Under the pieces are notes generated by a model. That model had not been told where the DNA came from. It saw only the letters and a program-made list of their open reading frames with translations, and searched no databases. Position numbers and translations under genes: made by a program. From NCBI RefSeq assembly GCF_020169335.1, contig NZ_JAIEZN010000001.1, positions 761,426-825,425 on the forward strand: a stretch of DNA of 64,000 nt, written 5' to 3'. Origin of the DNA: Devosia aquimaris. GTDB lineage: Bacteria > Pseudomonadota > Alphaproteobacteria > Rhizobiales > Devosiaceae. Shown here piece by piece: positions 28,924-37,937 of this stretch (positions are counted from its first letter, which is position 1; each line of letters starts with the position of its first letter).

Positions 28924-31023
28924 ATGAACACTACGCTCGTCTCTCGCACCGTTCGCTCGGTCTGCCCGCATGATTGCCCATCCGCCTGTGCACTCGATGT
29001 CGATGTGATCGACAATCGCACCATCGGCCGTGTGCGCGGCGCCAAGGACGATCCCTATACGGCCGGCGTCATCTGCGAAAAGGTCGCCCGCTATGCCGAG
29101 CGCGTGCACCACCCCGACCGGCTGACCCAGCCGCTGCGGCGTACGGGCCCCAAGGGCAGTGGCCAATACGCGCCGATCACCTGGGACGAGGCGCTGGACG
29201 AAATCGCGCGGCGCTTTTCCGCCATTGAAGCCGAACATGGCGCGGAGGCCATCTGGCCCTATTATTATGCGGGCACCATGGGCCATGTGCACCGCGACGG
29301 CATCGACCGGCTGCGCGCGGCCAAGGGCTATTCCCGCCAATACGACACCATCTGCACCGGCCTGGCCTGGCCCGGCTTCATCGCCGGCACGGGCCTGCTG
29401 GGCGGCGTCAATCCCGAGCAGATGGCCGAGAGCGACTGCGTGGTCATCTGGGGCACCAATGCCGTGCACACCCAGGTCAATGTGATGACCCACGCCATGC
29501 GCGCCCGCAAGGAGCGCGGCGCCAAGGTCGTGGTCATCGATATCTATGAAACCGCCACCATGGCCCAGGCCGATCTCGGCCTCATCCTGCGCCCCGGCAC
29601 CGATGGCGCCCTGGCCGTTGCGGTGATGCACATCCTGCTGCGCGAAAATCTCGCCGACCGCGCCTATATGGCCCGCTACACCGATTTCAGCCCGGAGTTC
29701 GAGGCCCATCTCGCCAGCCGCACGCCCGAATGGGCCGCCGAGATCACCGGCCTGACGGTCGCCGAGATCACCCAATTCGCCCATTTGGTCGGCACCACGC
29801 CGCGCAGCTATTTCCGCCTGGGCTATGGCTTCACCCGTCAGCGCAATGGCGCCACGGCCATGCACGCCGCGCTGTGCATTCCGGCCATGACCGGCGCCTG
29901 GCAACATCGCGGCGGCGGCGCCTTCCATTCCAATTCGGGCACCTGGCGGCTCGACAAATCCGCCATCACCGGCGCAGCCCGCCAGAAGGGTGATCCGCGC
30001 TGGCTCGACATGTCCGAGATCGGCCCGGTGCTGACCGGCGACAGCAAAGCGCTAAAGGGCGGTGGCCCGGTCATGGCTATGATCGTGCAGAACACCAATC
30101 CGGCCTCCGTCGCCCCCGACCAGACGCTGACCCGCGCCGGCCTGTCGCGCGAGGATCTCTTCCTGGTGGTGCATGAGCAGTTCATGACCGAGACAGCGGC
30201 ACTGGCCGATATCGTGCTACCCGCCACCATGTTCCTCGAACACAACGACTATTATACCCGTGGCGGCCACACCCGCGTGCTCTATGGCCCCGCCGTCATC
30301 GAGCGGCCGGGCGAGACGCGCTCCAACCACGAGGTCATCAACGCCCTGGCGCTGCGCCTTGGGCTCGATGACCCCAGCTTTCACGCCAGCGACCGAGACA
30401 TCGTTGCCGAGACCTTCCGGCGCTCCGGTTATCCCGCGCTCGACGCGGTCGAACAGACCGGCTTTGTCGATCGCGAGCGCCCCGATGCCGAGGCGCGATT
30501 TGCCGATGGCTTTGCCTGGCCGGACAAACGCTTCCGCTTTGCGCCCAACTGGCAGGGCGCCACAGAGCGCAAGCCCTATCAATGGGTCTGCGACCCAGCC
30601 GAGATGCCGCGCTTTGCCGGCCACTGGGCCATCACCGAAGCGACCGACGCCACCCACCCCTTCCGCCTGGCCACCAGCCCGGCGCGCGCCTTCCTCAATT
30701 CGAGCTTCAACGAGACGCCGGGCAGCCAGAAGCGCGAAGGCGCGCCTTCGGTCTTCATCCATCCCGATGATGCGGCGGAGCTTGGCATTGCCGATGGCGA
30801 TTTCGTCACGCTCGGCAATCGCCGTGGCCAGGTCGATCTCACCGCCCGCATCCGCACGGGCCTGCCCACCGGTGTGCTGATCGCCGAGGGCCTGCACCAA
30901 AACAAGGCGCATCGCGGCGGCTGGGGCATCAATACGCTGACCAATGCCACGCCCGCGCCACCCTTCGGCGGCGCGGCCTTCCACGATGCGGCGGTGTGGA
31001 TTCGCCGGGCCGACGCGCCCTAG
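28924..31023 (+). CDS. Molybdopterin oxidoreductase, Mo-bis-MGD family
   Basis: 699 residues. An N-terminal 4Fe-4S cluster motif (C14-x3-C18-x3-C22-x28-C51; CPHDCPSAC) is followed by the catalytic domain, and a C-terminal molydopterin dinucleotide-binding domain (about 570-690, LNSSFNETPGSQKREGAPSV). There is no Tat signal, so it is likely cytoplasmic. No electron-transfer or Mo-cofactor gene lies beside it. The substrate cannot be deduced; relatives are annotated only as DMSO-reductase-family enzymes. Its stop overlaps the TSUP stop on the other strand (CTAG). Confidence 0.9.
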   Translation: MNTTLVSRTVRSVCPHDCPSACALDVDVIDNRTIGRVRGAKDDPYTAGVICEKVARYAERVHHPDRLTQPLRRTGPKGSGQYAPITWDEALDEIARRFSAIEAEHGAEAIWPYYYAGTMGHVHRDGIDRLRAAKGYSRQYDTICTGLAWPGFIAGTGLLGGVNPEQMAESDCVVIWGTNAVHTQVNVMTHAMRARKERGAKVVVIDIYETATMAQADLGLILRPGTDGALAVAVMHILLRENLADRAYMARYTDFSPEFEAHLASRTPEWAAEITGLTVAEITQFAHLVGTTPRSYFRLGYGFTRQRNGATAMHAALCIPAMTGAWQHRGGGAFHSNSGTWRLDKSAITGAARQKGDPRWLDMSEIGPVLTGDSKALKGGGPVMAMIVQNTNPASVAPDQTLTRAGLSREDLFLVVHEQFMTETAALADIVLPATMFLEHNDYYTRGGHTRVLYGPAVIERPGETRSNHEVINALALRLGLDDPSFHASDRDIVAETFRRSGYPALDAVEQTGFVDRERPDAEARFADGFAWPDKRFRFAPNWQGATERKPYQWVCDPAEMPRFAGHWAITEATDATHPFRLATSPARAFLNSSFNETPGSQKREGAPSVFIHPDDAAELGIADGDFVTLGNRRGQVDLTARIRTGLPTGVLIAEGLHQNKAHRGGWGINTLTNATPAPPFGGAAFHDAAVWIRRADAP

Positions 31024-31787
31024 AAATAGGCGCCCCAGAAGAAATAGCCGGTCATGAACACGCCATAGACGATCACGGCGAGGCGGATCCACCTGGCAGG
31101 GATGCGGTGCGCATTGCGGGCGGCGAGGTAGCCGCCCACCACCACGCCCACCAGCGCGATTGAGCCGTGATACCAATCGATGGAGCCGCTGACCGCAAAG
31201 CGCGCCACCGCCACCAGCGCCACAATGCTCGACACGTAGAGCTTGAGCCCGTTCATGGCGTGAATATCGGTCAGCCCCGCTGTGGCCAGGAACGCCAGCA
31301 GCAGGATGCCCAGCCCGGCATTGAAGAACCCGCCATAGACGCAGACGGCGGCCAGGAACGCCATCAGCAGCGCCGAGCCGGCCAGTTTCATGCCCCGTCG
31401 GCCGCCGCCGCGTGCCGCCACAAAGCCGTTGATCTTGTTGCCAAAGGCAAACAGCAGCACGGCAAAGCCCATCAGCCAGGGTACCACCAGGCTGAACAGC
31501 TCGTTGGATACCACCAGCAACAGTTCTGCGCCGATATAGCCGAACACCGCCGCCACCAGCCCATAGACCACCAGCCGATGCTTGTGCGCCGCCATGGCGT
31601 GCCAATAGCCATACGCGCCGCTCATATAGCCGGGCAGGGCGGCATAGGTGTTGGAAGCATTGGCAATTACGGGCGGCACACCCACCAGCAGCAGCGCTGG
31701 GAACACGATGAACGAGCCGCCGCCGGCCAGCGAATTGAGCGCGCCACCGACCAGACCGGCCAGCAGCAGGAACAGCGTTTCGATCAT
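31020..31787 (-). CDS. TSUP/TauE-SafE family permease
   Basis: 255 residues with about eight membrane segments. N-terminal LLLAGLVGGALNSLAGGGSFIVFPALL is the TauE/SafE signature with its GGG-S/T turn, and a second half GGFFNAGLGILLLAFLATAG repeats the pattern. The family moves sulfite and organosulfonates or related anions. Convergent with the molybdopterin enzyme, so any link to sulfur oxyanion metabolism is only suggestive. Confidence 0.88.
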   Translation of the reverse strand: MIETLFLLLAGLVGGALNSLAGGGSFIVFPALLLVGVPPVIANASNTYAALPGYMSGAYGYWHAMAAHKHRLVVYGLVAAVFGYIGAELLLVVSNELFSLVVPWLMGFAVLLFAFGNKINGFVAARGGGRRGMKLAGSALLMAFLAAVCVYGGFFNAGLGILLLAFLATAGLTDIHAMNGLKLYVSSIVALVAVARFAVSGSIDWYHGSIALVGVVVGGYLAARNAHRIPARWIRLAVIVYGVFMTGYFFWGAYF

Positions 31788-32115
31788 GTTCTCTCCCCGC
31801 GCGCCGGCCCGGAACGGGCTCTTGGTCTGTCGCGCCTGCCTGCTGCTTACGCGCTTGTGGCGCCCATGCCCAACCGAAATGTGTGATCGCGCCCATCACC
31901 ATTGCTGATCGCGGAGGGGGCGGCGGAGTTGACAATGCTGGCCATGAGGCGCATATCCGCCCCCGGTTGCTGGCACCTGCCGCTCGCCGGAAGTCATTCC
32001 GACGGTGAAGTCCAGTCCCGAGCAGACGAACTGATCAGGTTCATCTTTGCGAGGCGCTTCATGGCAATGCGAGCACCCATGCAACAGTCGCCTCATGCAA
32101 ATGAGAGGTCCTGTC
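31788..32115. other. Intergenic region
   Basis: 328 bp between the TSUP permease and the glyoxalase-related gene, divergent promoters expected. Frames here are short, and I see no named RNA or repeat. Confidence 0.4.
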
Positions 32116-32556
32116 ATGTCGTTTTCACTCGATATCCAATCCGTCCAGACATTGAAGTCCGAAGCCAAGGCGCTGCGCGAAAGTGCTGCCGCTGCTGGCG
32201 AAACCATCACCCATGGCGCTGCGCTCGAGCGCGTAGCCCGTAGCCACGGCTTCCGTGACTGGAACACCGCCCGCGCCATGCTGCCCGACCGGGCGCCCAT
32301 CGCCTTCCAGGTCGGCCAGCGCGTCACCGGCACCTATCTCGACCAGCCCTTCACCGGCAAGCTGATCGGCGTGCAACTGCTGGGCGATATGCAGCACAGC
32401 ACGGTCACTATCATGTTCGATCAGCCGGTGAATGTGACGCCTGATCTCATGTTCGCCGCCCTGCGCCAGCGCGTGGTGGCGACCGTGGACGTGCATGGCA
32501 TCTCGCCCGCCATGCGCGGCAATGGGCGGCCGCAGATGGTGCTGAAGCGCGCCTGA
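32116..32556 (+). CDS. Glyoxalase-related small protein
   Basis: 146 residues from the ATG at 32116 (GAGAGG upstream). The N-terminal helix region (SVQTLKSEAKALRESAAAAG, then HGAALERVARSHGFRDWNTA) is the short helical domain attached to many alphaproteobacterial glyoxalase-superfamily proteins. The rest (about 60-146) is a compact beta domain. No metal-binding glyoxalase residues are evident. Function unknown. Confidence 0.65.
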   Translation: MSFSLDIQSVQTLKSEAKALRESAAAAGETITHGAALERVARSHGFRDWNTARAMLPDRAPIAFQVGQRVTGTYLDQPFTGKLIGVQLLGDMQHSTVTIMFDQPVNVTPDLMFAALRQRVVATVDVHGISPAMRGNGRPQMVLKRA

Positions 32557-32689
32557 AATGCGCAGCATGCGCGCAACATTTGTGCCGCAGATGCGTCACT
32601 CGGGGCAAGGCAATCCCACGCGGTTGCCTTGCCTACCATCGTAAAGCACCGATATAGTCGGGGTAACCGCAACCGTGAATGGAATCGCG

Positions 32690-33388
32690 ATGACCACCCA
32701 GACCAAGCCGATTGACGTCTATTCCCTGCCCACGCCCAACGGGCAGAAGGTGCACATCATGCTCGAAGAGCTTGGTGTCCCCTACGTCTATCACCGCATC
32801 GACATCGGCAAGGGCGACCAGTTCAAGCCCGAGTTCCTGGCCATTTCGCCCAACAACAAGATCCCGGCCATTGTCGATCCCGAGGGCCCCGATGGCCAGC
32901 CTATCTCGATCTTTGAATCCGGCGCGATCCTGAAATATCTCGGCCTCAAGTTCGGCCAGCTCTATCCCACCGATCCGCGCCAGCAGGTCAAGGTGGACGA
33001 ATGGCTGTTCTGGCAGGTCGGCGGCTTCGGCCCCATGCTGGGCCAGAACAACCACTTCAGCGTCTATGCGCCCGAAAAAGTCCCCTATGCCATCAAGCGC
33101 TACAGCGACGAGACCCATCGCCTGTTCCGCGTGCTCAACGACCAGCTCAAGGGCAAGGACTATATCGCCGGCGACTATTCCATCGCCGATATCGCCAGCA
33201 TCGGCTGGGCCCAGTCCTGGGAACGCTACGGCATTGACCGCAACGAATTCTCCGCCTTTGGCGCCTGGTTCGACCGCATGAATGCCCGCCCCGGCGTCGC
33301 CAAGGGCCTCAATGTCGGCAAGGACGTGCCCAGCTCGAACCTGGCCACCGACAAGGACGCCCAGAAGGTGCTGTTCAACCAGCGCTGA
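32690..33388 (+). CDS. Glutathione S-transferase, nu-class (YfcG/YghU-like)
   Basis: 232 residues from MTTQTKPIDVYSLPTPNGQK. The thioredoxin-like domain carries TPNGQK in place of the catalytic Tyr/Ser of other GSTs, followed by GKGDQFKPEFLAISPNNKIP and SIFESGAILKYL, the nu-class pattern known for disulfide-bond reductase activity. C-terminal helical domain has DYSIADIASIGW. Stand-alone gene. Confidence 0.9.
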   Translation: MTTQTKPIDVYSLPTPNGQKVHIMLEELGVPYVYHRIDIGKGDQFKPEFLAISPNNKIPAIVDPEGPDGQPISIFESGAILKYLGLKFGQLYPTDPRQQVKVDEWLFWQVGGFGPMLGQNNHFSVYAPEKVPYAIKRYSDETHRLFRVLNDQLKGKDYIAGDYSIADIASIGWAQSWERYGIDRNEFSAFGAWFDRMNARPGVAKGLNVGKDVPSSNLATDKDAQKVLFNQR

Positions 33389-33719
33389 TCGGCGCGCACC
33401 GGTTCCACACGCTTTCGCCCCGGCATGGGACGCTCGGCCAGCCTCGCGCTGCCGTCCGGCCCCACGCCGGGGCTTTTGATTCCCACCTTGCCAAGTGGGC
33501 GCTGTTGGCGCGGACTTTGGGCGGCGTGGCAGGCGAGCAGGCAGCCACAGAGCCCGTTGCTGAAGGCTCCTTCCCAGCCTGGGCGCAGGCGTCGCGGGGC
33601 TGACACACTGCCCGCCGTCCCCGCAAAAACCCGCCTTGCGCAACCGCTTGGGGGCAGGGGGCATTTGGGGGCAAAAAGCGCTTGCCATATCCAACCATGC
33701 CCGGTATCCACGCCCTGAC
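33389..33719. other. Intergenic region before tRNA-Ser
   Basis: 331 bp, GC-rich. No gene with coding features is seen. It holds the tRNA promoter region and perhaps a GST terminator, but I find no clean stem plus T-run. Confidence 0.4.
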
Positions 33720-33810
33720 GGAGAGGTGGCCGAGTGGCCGAAGGCACGCCCCTGCTAAGGGCGCAGATCTCAAAAGGGTCTCGTGGGTTCGAATCCCATC
33801 CTCTCCGCCA
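33720..33810 (+). tRNA. tRNA-Ser(GCU)
   Basis: 91 nt with a perfect 7-bp acceptor stem (GGAGAGG / CCTCTCC), discriminator G and encoded CCA. Anticodon stem CGCCC / GGGCG with loop CTGCTAA gives anticodon GCT at 33754-33756. The T-arm GTGGG-TTCGAAT-CCCAT and a long variable arm confirm class II tRNA-Ser. Its 3' end is the integration site of the element that follows. Confidence 0.97.
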
Positions 33811-33812
33811 TT
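33797..33812 (+). repeat. attL core (tRNA-Ser 3' end)
   Basis: CATCCTCTCCGCCATT, identical to 51100-51115. It covers the T-arm 3' strand, acceptor 3' strand and CCA of tRNA-Ser, so insertion leaves the tRNA intact. Confidence 0.88.
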
Positions 33813-34025
33813 CCCCTTGATTTCATTGAGTTTTTTCGGGTTATTCGCCTTTTGCCATAACTTCGATAAGTGCTCCCCACCCCGGCAGGTGTTCCAGGGA
33901 ATGCGCGTGGCGATTGGCCGGGGCAGGGATTCTCTTGCTGCTACACGTGCGCACCATCGGCCAGCGCGATCGTGCCAACAGCTAAAACGACGCGATTGAT
34001 ACTACCGGCACGTCACCAGCCCCCT

Positions 34026-34337
34026 TCAGGCGGCGCGGCGCACTCCGAACAGTTCCAGCGCAACAGCCTCGTGCCGGCATTCGGCGCGGAGTTCCGCCGT
34101 CATGTCATCCCAGCCGCCCAGCGAGTCGAGGGTGGTGGCGAATTTCAGCTTGCGATCGACGGCCTCGAGAGAATTGGAGCGCGTCGCCGCAACCGCACTG
34201 AGCGCGTCGCTGGCCGCCTCCAGCGCTGCGTCCATGACATCGTCTGTCGCCGTGTTGGGGATGGCTGCGTTTGCCGCAATGAACTTGGTGATCGCGGTTT
34301 CGATTTCGGCAAGGCGGGTGATCTGGGCGACGTTCAT
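34026..34337 (-). CDS. Small helical protein of unknown function
   Basis: 103 residues from MNVAQITRLAEIETAITKFI; AGGAG lies 8 nt upstream, which decides this start over the longer frame. It is nearly all helical and has no recognisable domain. First gene of the element next to the tRNA, divergent from the XRE regulator with a shared 98-bp spacer. Confidence 0.65.
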   Translation of the reverse strand: MNVAQITRLAEIETAITKFIAANAAIPNTATDDVMDAALEAASDALSAVAATRSNSLEAVDRKLKFATTLDSLGGWDDMTAELRAECRHEAVALELFGVRRAA

Positions 34338-34365
34338 GGCGATTGCTCCTGCGGCCAACGATTTT

Positions 34366-34418
34366 CGTTAATAGTTAACGTAAAACACGAAATCCAGCAG
34401 GTGTCAACGGTTTCCGTT
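34366..34418. promoter_or_regulatory. Candidate operators of the XRE regulator
   Basis: Two inverted repeats lie in the divergent spacer: CGTTA-5 nt-TAACG at 34366-34380 (flanked by TTTT and AAAA, extending the dyad imperfectly) and AACGG-TTT-CCGTT at 34406-34418. Their position between the XRE gene and the divergent gene is typical of phage repressor operators. Confidence 0.4.
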
Positions 34419-34435
34419 TGTGGTAGTCGGATTAC

Positions 34436-34672
34436 ATGGAAGCAATCACTACTCAACAGTCTCGGGCCGCACGCGGCCTACTCGATTGGTCGCAGTCTAA
34501 ACTGGCCGCCATGTCGAATCTCAGCGAGAGCACAATCCGCGATTTCGAGAAGGGCCGGCGCCTGCCAGGCCCAAACAATCTTGCCGCGATCCGGGCAGCC
34601 CTTGAGGCGGCCGGCGTGCAGTTCCTCGGCGACGGTGACACTGCCGCAGGCCCTGGGGTGGCTTTGCGATGA
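34436..34672 (+). CDS. XRE-family HTH regulator
   Basis: 78 residues. QQSRAARGLLDWSQSKLAAM-SNLSESTIRDFEKGRRLP is a compact Cro/C1-type helix-turn-helix. Probable repressor of the element. First gene of a three-gene operon, with its stop overlapping the next ATG (ATGA). Confidence 0.85.
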   Translation: MEAITTQQSRAARGLLDWSQSKLAAMSNLSESTIRDFEKGRRLPGPNNLAAIRAALEAAGVQFLGDGDTAAGPGVALR

Positions 34673-34953
34673 GCAGGCAACCGGACGCTTCCTCCCTGAC
34701 GGCACTAACGCTAACGCGCCCGCAGGCCGCAGAGCTATGTGGCCTGACGCCAAGCGGATTTGACGGTTGGGTGCGTCGCGGTATCGTGCCGCCGGCCATT
34801 ATGGGGACGCGCCGATGGAGTCGTGTGCAACTGGAGCGGGCGCTGGCCGGCCAACCTTGGGTGCCTCAGGATGGCGAAAGTGAAGAGGACCCAATGTTGA
34901 AGTGGGAGCGGGAGCAAGCCGCTCTAAATGGTTCTAAAAAGAGACGACTCTGA
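34669..34953 (+). CDS. AlpA/MerR-like DNA-binding protein
   Basis: 94 residues. LTRPQAAELCGLTPSGFDGWVRRG, then MGTRRWSRVQLERAL, is the excisionase/AlpA type winged-helix. Candidates for its role are excision factor or transcription regulator. Overlaps its neighbours on both sides (ATGA and TGATG). Confidence 0.75.
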   Translation: MSRQPDASSLTALTLTRPQAAELCGLTPSGFDGWVRRGIVPPAIMGTRRWSRVQLERALAGQPWVPQDGESEEDPMLKWEREQAALNGSKKRRL

Positions 34954-35204
34954 TGACCGAGAAACCGCGCCGCGGCGACGCTCTGCCCCGTAGCCTCCAG
35001 CCGATCGGCTTGTCGCGCGAAGTGGCGGCCGCCTTTATAGACGTATCGCCAAGCAAGTTTGACGAGATGGTCAAGGACGGCCGCATGCCAAAGCCAAAAC
35101 AGATCGACGCGCGCCGGGTATGGTCCAGGGTCGCAGTTGAGAAGTCGTTTGCGGCATTGCCTAGCGACGGCGAGGATGACGACGACGAATGGGCTGTTGG
35201 GTGA
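34953..35204 (+). CDS. AlpA-like DNA-binding protein
   Basis: 83 residues. GLSREVAAAFIDVSPSKFDE, then ARRVWSRVAVEKSF, is the same winged-helix type as its upstream neighbour and shares the RxWSRVxxE signature, so the two look paralogous. Acidic C-terminus. TGATG coupling to the preceding gene. Confidence 0.75.
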   Translation: MTEKPRRGDALPRSLQPIGLSREVAAAFIDVSPSKFDEMVKDGRMPKPKQIDARRVWSRVAVEKSFAALPSDGEDDDDEWAVG

Positions 35205-35295
35205 ATAACGACATCGCACGGTCTACGTAGATTCCCTATAAGGACCGAGCTAGTCTGTTGTATAAGTTAGCGCATGACCTATTTGGGGGCTGGTC

Positions 35296-35553
35296 GTGCC
35301 ACAGCAGAACCCGTCAATTGCAAGCACAATCGATTTTAACGACAGACTTCGCCTAGAAAATAGAATTACACATCGGGAAAAGCAGGTTCTACATTTTCTC
35401 TATGCTGGCCATACGAACAAACAGATCGGTAAACGCTTGGGTATCAGCGATCGCACGATCGAGGTTCACCGCGGCAATGCGATGCTGAAACTACAGTGCA
35501 AGAACGTTGTTGAACTTGTCAGATGGATGGCTGGTGACCCGGTGGATCCCTAA
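35296..35553 (+). CDS. LuxR-type HTH protein without a sensor domain
   Basis: 85 residues, GTG start behind GGGGGC. ITHREKQVLHFLYAGHTNKQ, then ISDRTIEVHRGNAMLKLQCKN, is a full LuxR/GerE DNA-binding domain with only about 25 residues before it. Its coding end overlaps the convergent gene by 4 nt. Codon use is more AT-rich than the operon before it. Confidence 0.85.
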   Translation: MPQQNPSIASTIDFNDRLRLENRITHREKQVLHFLYAGHTNKQIGKRLGISDRTIEVHRGNAMLKLQCKNVVELVRWMAGDPVDP

Positions 35554-36017
35554 CCCACCCGCCGCCGATACAGTTCCGCCGACAGCCCCGCCAGCACATT
35601 GCGCACTGCCGGCGGCATAGTCTCCGCTTTCATCTCAGTGGCGTATTGGCGCGCTAGCATCTGGTTGAGCCGCTGCAGGTAATCGGTCGGTTCCGAGAAT
35701 AGGCTATTTGGCGGCGGCATCACCAGGATGCGCGCGACAATGACGTCCAGCTCAGCATCCACGTCCCGCGGCTGCGGCGTGACTATGAGGCGCCACCAGG
35801 CTTCAGTCGCACGGTCGGCGGCCTCCTGTTTTTCGGCGGCGACGCCGTCATCGGCAAACCACCCTGGCCACCGCACGGCCCACCACCACTGACTCCCGGT
35901 GGGGCGGTGCGCCTGGTGCTGCACGATCGCCAGCCGGTCACGCTTGTTGTTACCGAGTGGGTACGCTGCGAACCTGCCCTGTTCAACTGTCCACCGGAGG
36001 CGCGCCGGCACCTGCAT
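35550..36017 (-). CDS. Phage-element protein of unknown function
   Basis: 155 residues from MQVPARLRWTVEQGRFAAYP, with GGAG 8 nt upstream deciding the start. Trp-rich segment (SQWWWAVRWPGWF) followed by a helical C-terminal half. No family recognised. Same strand as and downstream of the tail-fibre gene. Confidence 0.6.
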   Translation of the reverse strand: MQVPARLRWTVEQGRFAAYPLGNNKRDRLAIVQHQAHRPTGSQWWWAVRWPGWFADDGVAAEKQEAADRATEAWWRLIVTPQPRDVDAELDVIVARILVMPPPNSLFSEPTDYLQRLNQMLARQYATEMKAETMPPAVRNVLAGLSAELYRRRVG

Positions 36018-36108
36018 GATCGAGTCTCCATTCGGGGATTCGATGGATAGCATGCAGAACGAAAGGCGAACAAGCTAGACCGGCGCCTTGCAGCGCCGGC
36101 CAGGCAGT

Positions 36109-37872
36109 TTAGGCAGCCAGACCAGCGATCGCCATCATTGCAAGCTCTTCATAGCGCAGCGCCATGCGGCCGGTTTCGGGGTCAACCGAGATCAGGTCAT
36201 AGTGGGCAGCGTTGAGTCCGTGCTTGGAAAATTCGAGCGCAACGTCCTGGGCGATCAAGCCAATGTGGAATCCAGCCGCTCCGACGTCGACCTCGCGGGT
36301 CAGCCGGTAACGGCGCACGAGGCCGGGGATGGCGCGGGCGACGAGAAGCTCGCGTTCGTTGAGCGCGTCGACGTCTTGCTTAAGCGCGCGATCCGATGAA
36401 ACGATGGGCGCGTTGACTAGGTAGATGCGGTTCCACTCAGACGTGCCAGAGCCCAGATTGAAGTTAGCGGTGGCGCCCGGATAGAGGTGACCACGCAGCG
36501 TCATCTGGCCGGCCATCTGGTTCTTATGTGGTTCAAGGATAGTGTTGGCGCCGTCGAGATCCGTCCAATAGACTGCGCCGCCAGAATTGTGCCCAATCTG
36601 CACGAAATTGTTCTGGCAATCCGCATCAACCTTCAGCGTAACACAGCCATCAGTATACAGTTCGCTCGTAAGTCCGAAAATATTGTTGTAGTTGGACTGC
36701 AGAGACGACGCGTAAGGTGCCGCCGGATAGCTTTTCGTAGTGAGGTAGATTGCTTCGGCATCGTCCTTGTAAGAGCCGTTCAAAAACGTCCCATAGATCG
36801 AATTGCCATATGCGCCCGACAAGACGATTGCGTGATGGTAGAAAAACTCTGATCGGAAATTTTGGATGGTGTGGCTGTTCGCCAGGTCGGTCAGGTACAG
36901 ATTCGTAGTGCCGTTGTAGACCGTGATGTTCGAGATCAGCCCGAAGTAGTTGACGGTGCTGTTGCCCAGGTTGGGCTGCGAACTCGGAACGTAGACGCCA
37001 ATGCCCTGGGCAAAGTTAGGGTATGGAGACGCAGCAGCGCCGCCGAAATCTTTGCAATACACATCGCAATTCTCAAACCGCCAGAACAGAGAATTGTAGT
37101 TGGAGGTTGTGCTGTCGAGGTGGCCACAGCAGACGACACCGCTTGGTGAATTGCACAGGCTCTCAACTGAGCCGCCAGAGAAGCGCGCCCAGTTGCCCTT
37201 AACATGGACAACAGGAAATTGGCTGCCCGCAGTCGCGCCGTCGGCTTTGAGGGCAAAGCGCTTGAGCCGGGCTGCCGGACCAAGCGTTAGCGACTGGTTG
37301 GGGCCGATGATGATCATGCCATCACAGCGGGCAAGCCCCTCAAGCATAGTCACCGAATGCCCCGACGCGACTGCGGCATTGATCGCGGCGGTAACGTCGA
37401 CCAAGCCGTCACGGGCTTTCACCGAGGCGACTTCACTTGGAGTCATGAAGTCAAAAACGCTCACCATGTCAGTGAGCCGGCTTTGCACAGTGCGGGTTTG
37501 CGCGCCTGTCGCTGGAAGGAGGTAGTTGATTTTCGCCGCTGCGACTCCAGCGGCTACCTTGGCATCAGTCACCGTCGCATCAGCAACGGTCACGCCAGGC
37601 AAGAGCAGGGTCCAATCATCGCCCTCAATAGGAGTGACGCCAATGTTGCCCCGCTTGGCCAGCCACAGTGACCCGCCGTTCTCGACGTAGTCCGCGGTGA
37701 TGTAGGAGGTGCCGATCGCCCAGGCACCCTGGAAATCACCGACAGCGGCAGTGCCGCCGAACATCTGCTTCAGCAGCCGGCGGATCTCGGACTTGCTCGG
37801 CTTATAGTCGCCGCTCGCCGGCACGCCGCGCGTGTTGTAGTCGCGCCAGACGTCGTCAATGGTGAGTGCCAT
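36109..37872 (-). CDS. Tail fibre/spike with S74 intramolecular chaperone
   Basis: 587 residues from MALTIDDVWRDYNTRGVPAS behind AAAGGAGG. The N-terminal 40 residues match the virion-attachment part of rhizobial phage fibres. The middle (about 130-480) is a right-handed beta-helix-like region. The C-terminus from SSDRALKQDVDALNEREL is a peptidase S74 chaperone domain, with the Ser and Lys of SDRALK as the self-cleavage dyad, which trims itself off after trimer folding. Receptor binding is the inferred role. Confidence 0.85.
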   Translation of the reverse strand: MALTIDDVWRDYNTRGVPASGDYKPSKSEIRRLLKQMFGGTAAVGDFQGAWAIGTSYITADYVENGGSLWLAKRGNIGVTPIEGDDWTLLLPGVTVADATVTDAKVAAGVAAAKINYLLPATGAQTRTVQSRLTDMVSVFDFMTPSEVASVKARDGLVDVTAAINAAVASGHSVTMLEGLARCDGMIIIGPNQSLTLGPAARLKRFALKADGATAGSQFPVVHVKGNWARFSGGSVESLCNSPSGVVCCGHLDSTTSNYNSLFWRFENCDVYCKDFGGAAASPYPNFAQGIGVYVPSSQPNLGNSTVNYFGLISNITVYNGTTNLYLTDLANSHTIQNFRSEFFYHHAIVLSGAYGNSIYGTFLNGSYKDDAEAIYLTTKSYPAAPYASSLQSNYNNIFGLTSELYTDGCVTLKVDADCQNNFVQIGHNSGGAVYWTDLDGANTILEPHKNQMAGQMTLRGHLYPGATANFNLGSGTSEWNRIYLVNAPIVSSDRALKQDVDALNERELLVARAIPGLVRRYRLTREVDVGAAGFHIGLIAQDVALEFSKHGLNAAHYDLISVDPETGRMALRYEELAMMAIAGLAA

Positions 37873-37891
37873 TTGGCCTCCTTTTGGGTGC

Positions 37892-37914
37892 AAAAAAGCC
37901 CGCGCCAAGCGGGC
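37892..37914 (-). terminator. Terminator after the tape-measure gene
   Basis: Stem GCCCGC / GCGGGC (5-nt loop) followed by six Ts on the minus strand; lies between the tape-measure stop and the fibre start. Confidence 0.8.
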
Positions 37915-37937
37915 CGAAGAGGTGGATTTTTCGGGTC

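Noticed and set aside
33389..33719. Possible gene (97 codons at 33425-33718) before tRNA-Ser
   Set aside because: Composition is that of non-coding GC-rich DNA, it lacks a ribosome site and ends right at the tRNA; left as intergenic.
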